From: Euryarchaeota archaeon UBA128 | GTDB taxonomy: Archaea > Thermoplasmatota > Poseidoniia > Poseidoniales > Poseidoniaceae | Length of the DNA stretch: 7,397 nucleotides | Assembly: GCA_002496955.1 (NCBI GenBank) | Contig: DALZ01000153.1 | Coordinates: 6,794-14,190 of the forward strand | Direction of reading: 5' to 3' | Shown: piece by piece, positions 6,633 through 7,397 of the stretch | Numbering within the stretch: the stretch's first letter is position 1 | Layout: each line of letters begins with the position of its first letter | Made by a program: the position numbers and the translations under genes | The notes under the pieces: model-generated | Seen by the model: only the letters and a program-made list of their open reading frames with translations | Told to the model about the DNA's origin: nothing | Database searches by the model: none

Positions 6633-6745
6633 CGATACTGTTGCGCGCTTCAGTGCTCTTGTTAAGTCTAGTTATTGGCAACACAATCAAAGCAACATAT
6701 CAAAAAGGCATTTGGCTGGCTTTCGACTATGGGAGCCAAGCGTAA
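6629..6745 (+). CDS. Possible 38-residue hydrophobic small protein starting in the guaA subunit B stop
   Basis: An ATG at 6629 shares the ATGA of the guaAb stop and opens a 38-codon frame closed by TAA at 6743-6745. The predicted peptide has a strongly hydrophobic stretch at residues 3-20 (with Arg6), then a short polar and aromatic tail (ATYQKGIWLAFDYGSQA). This looks like a single membrane helix, or a signal peptide with a possible cut after Ala22. The 4-base overlap matches the style of the gcvPA/gcvPB and gcvPB/4491 junctions, which favours real coupled translation. Against it: the frame is short, the ribosome site is poor (GGGA only 1-4 bases before the ATG), and its last 17 bases overlap the next gene's start. 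It may be chance reading of the gap. I recognise no family. Confidence 0.3.
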   Translation: MTILLRASVLLLSLVIGNTIKATYQKGIWLAFDYGSQA

Positions 6746-7397
6746 AACGATACTAATTCTAGGCGTGTTATTATTTTCATTAATCTCAAATGTCCAGGCG
6801 TCGGAGGACACACAACCTGTAGCACAGTTTGGTAGCGGATTCGATGAAGTGGTAGTCGCTGACAGCTCTGACGGATTATTCGACCCCAGAGACCTTGAAT
6901 TTCATCCTGGTCGTGTTAATGAACTTTGGATTGCCAACCGCGGCGACGACAGCATTTCTATCATCCATGATACTGGTATGTCAACTCAGACTTCCGAAAA
7001 CCGTCAGGATTCCAATCACAATCACTTCTTAGAGGAAGTTAGCGCAATCGCCTTTGGTGCTTATCACCCTGAGTTCGATTGGCAATGGGGTTCTGCTCAA
7101 GAGACTCAAAACACATATTGTGGTGCTGGGACACCAAATCAATTCATGGGCCCAACCCTTTGGCCTTCATCGTTAGACCATTATGCGGTTGAGAATCAGA
7201 ACCCAGGTGGTCTGCTCGGTAGCCACATTGATATGAACCACGAGTCGCCAGACGGTATGGGGATTGCTCACGATAGCGGCAATGCTTACTGGTACTTCGA
7301 CGGGTACTATGGCGAACTAGTGTATTACGACTTCCAAATGGACCATGATACTGGCCAAGATGATCATTCAGACGGCATTGTTCATCGTTATTCTGAT
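6729..7397 (+). CDS. Secreted beta-propeller-like (NHL/YVTN-type) protein, His/Asp-rich, 3' truncated
   Basis: The first 223 codons of a longer gene run from ATG 6729 to the window edge. Residues 1-24 form a clear Sec signal peptide: basic start (K4, R5, K6), hydrophobic core 7-19, and a V-Q-A cleavage motif before Ser25. No cysteine follows the cut, so it is not a typical lipoprotein. Residues 50-83 contain a blade-like 'DPRDLEFHPGRVNELWIANR' stretch followed by GDDSISIIHDTG, the pattern of NHL/YVTN propeller repeats. The remainder is rich in aromatic, Asp and Gly residues, with twelve histidines in the mature part (59, 80, 97, 99, 113, 151, 166, 171, 181, 206, 213, 219) and one cysteine (131). 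The SHIDMNHESPDGMGIAHD and DHDTGQDDHSDGIVHRY segments could bind metal. An in-frame TTG at 6675 would add 18 residues before the signal peptide and is unlikely. Function and substrate are unknown. It probably acts outside the cell and is unrelated to the purine genes. Confidence 0.8.
   Translation, partial: MGAKRKTILILGVLLFSLISNVQASEDTQPVAQFGSGFDEVVVADSSDGLFDPRDLEFHPGRVNELWIANRGDDSISIIHDTGMSTQTSENRQDSNHNHFLEEVSAIAFGAYHPEFDWQWGSAQETQNTYCGAGTPNQFMGPTLWPSSLDHYAVENQNPGGLLGSHIDMNHESPDGMGIAHDSGNAYWYFDGYYGELVYYDFQMDHDTGQDDHSDGIVHRYSD

Noticed and set aside
6696..6703. ATATCAAA-type run as a TATA box for the secreted-protein gene
   Set aside because: The match to an archaeal TATA consensus is poor and the region may be coding for the 38-codon ORF; not enough to call a promoter.

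Overview
The window reads as one co-directional stretch of archaeal DNA, all on the + strand, with almost no intergenic space. The best clue to the organism is the last complete housekeeping gene. It encodes only the ATP-pyrophosphatase subunit of GMP synthase, without the fused glutaminase domain usual in bacteria, and that split form is typical of archaea. A glycine decarboxylase split into two subunits (GcvPA, GcvPB), Shine-Dalgarno sites mixed with 4-base gene overlaps, moderate GC (by eye, not computed) and a secreted His/Asp-rich propeller-like protein suggest a planktonic, mesophilic euryarchaeon of the Marine Group II/III (Poseidoniales-like) type. The phylum-level placement is an inference.

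Layout. Bases 1-375 are the 3' end of a gene cut by the window edge, most likely a group II PLP-dependent amino-acid decarboxylase. From 417 to 4494 lies a glycine cleavage cluster: gcvT (T-protein), then gcvPA and gcvPB (the two halves of the P-protein). There is no gcvH and no dihydrolipoyl dehydrogenase gene. gcvPB overlaps by 4 bases a gene for an unrecognised protein with four predicted membrane segments (4491-5165). Two purine genes follow: purE (5201-5680) and the GMP synthase PP-loop subunit (5682-6632). A possible 38-codon membrane or secreted mini-ORF (6629-6745) starts inside the guaA stop codon. The window closes inside a secreted beta-propeller-like gene (from 6729, 3' truncated).

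How the genes fit together. Glycine cleavage yields 5,10-methylene-tetrahydrofolate, CO2 and ammonia. One-carbon folate units and glycine are both inputs to de novo purine synthesis, where PurE acts in the middle and GMP synthase at the end. A transcriptional unit joining gcv and pur genes therefore makes metabolic sense. The window shows only tight spacing and common strand, not co-transcription.

No RNA genes, CRISPR arrays, insertion sequences or long repeats were found. No stretch longer than 300 bases lacks a gene. The most interesting items are the unknown four-helix membrane protein in the metabolic operon, the PurE variant lacking a normally conserved active-site histidine, the hidden 38-codon ORF and the His/Asp-rich secreted protein.
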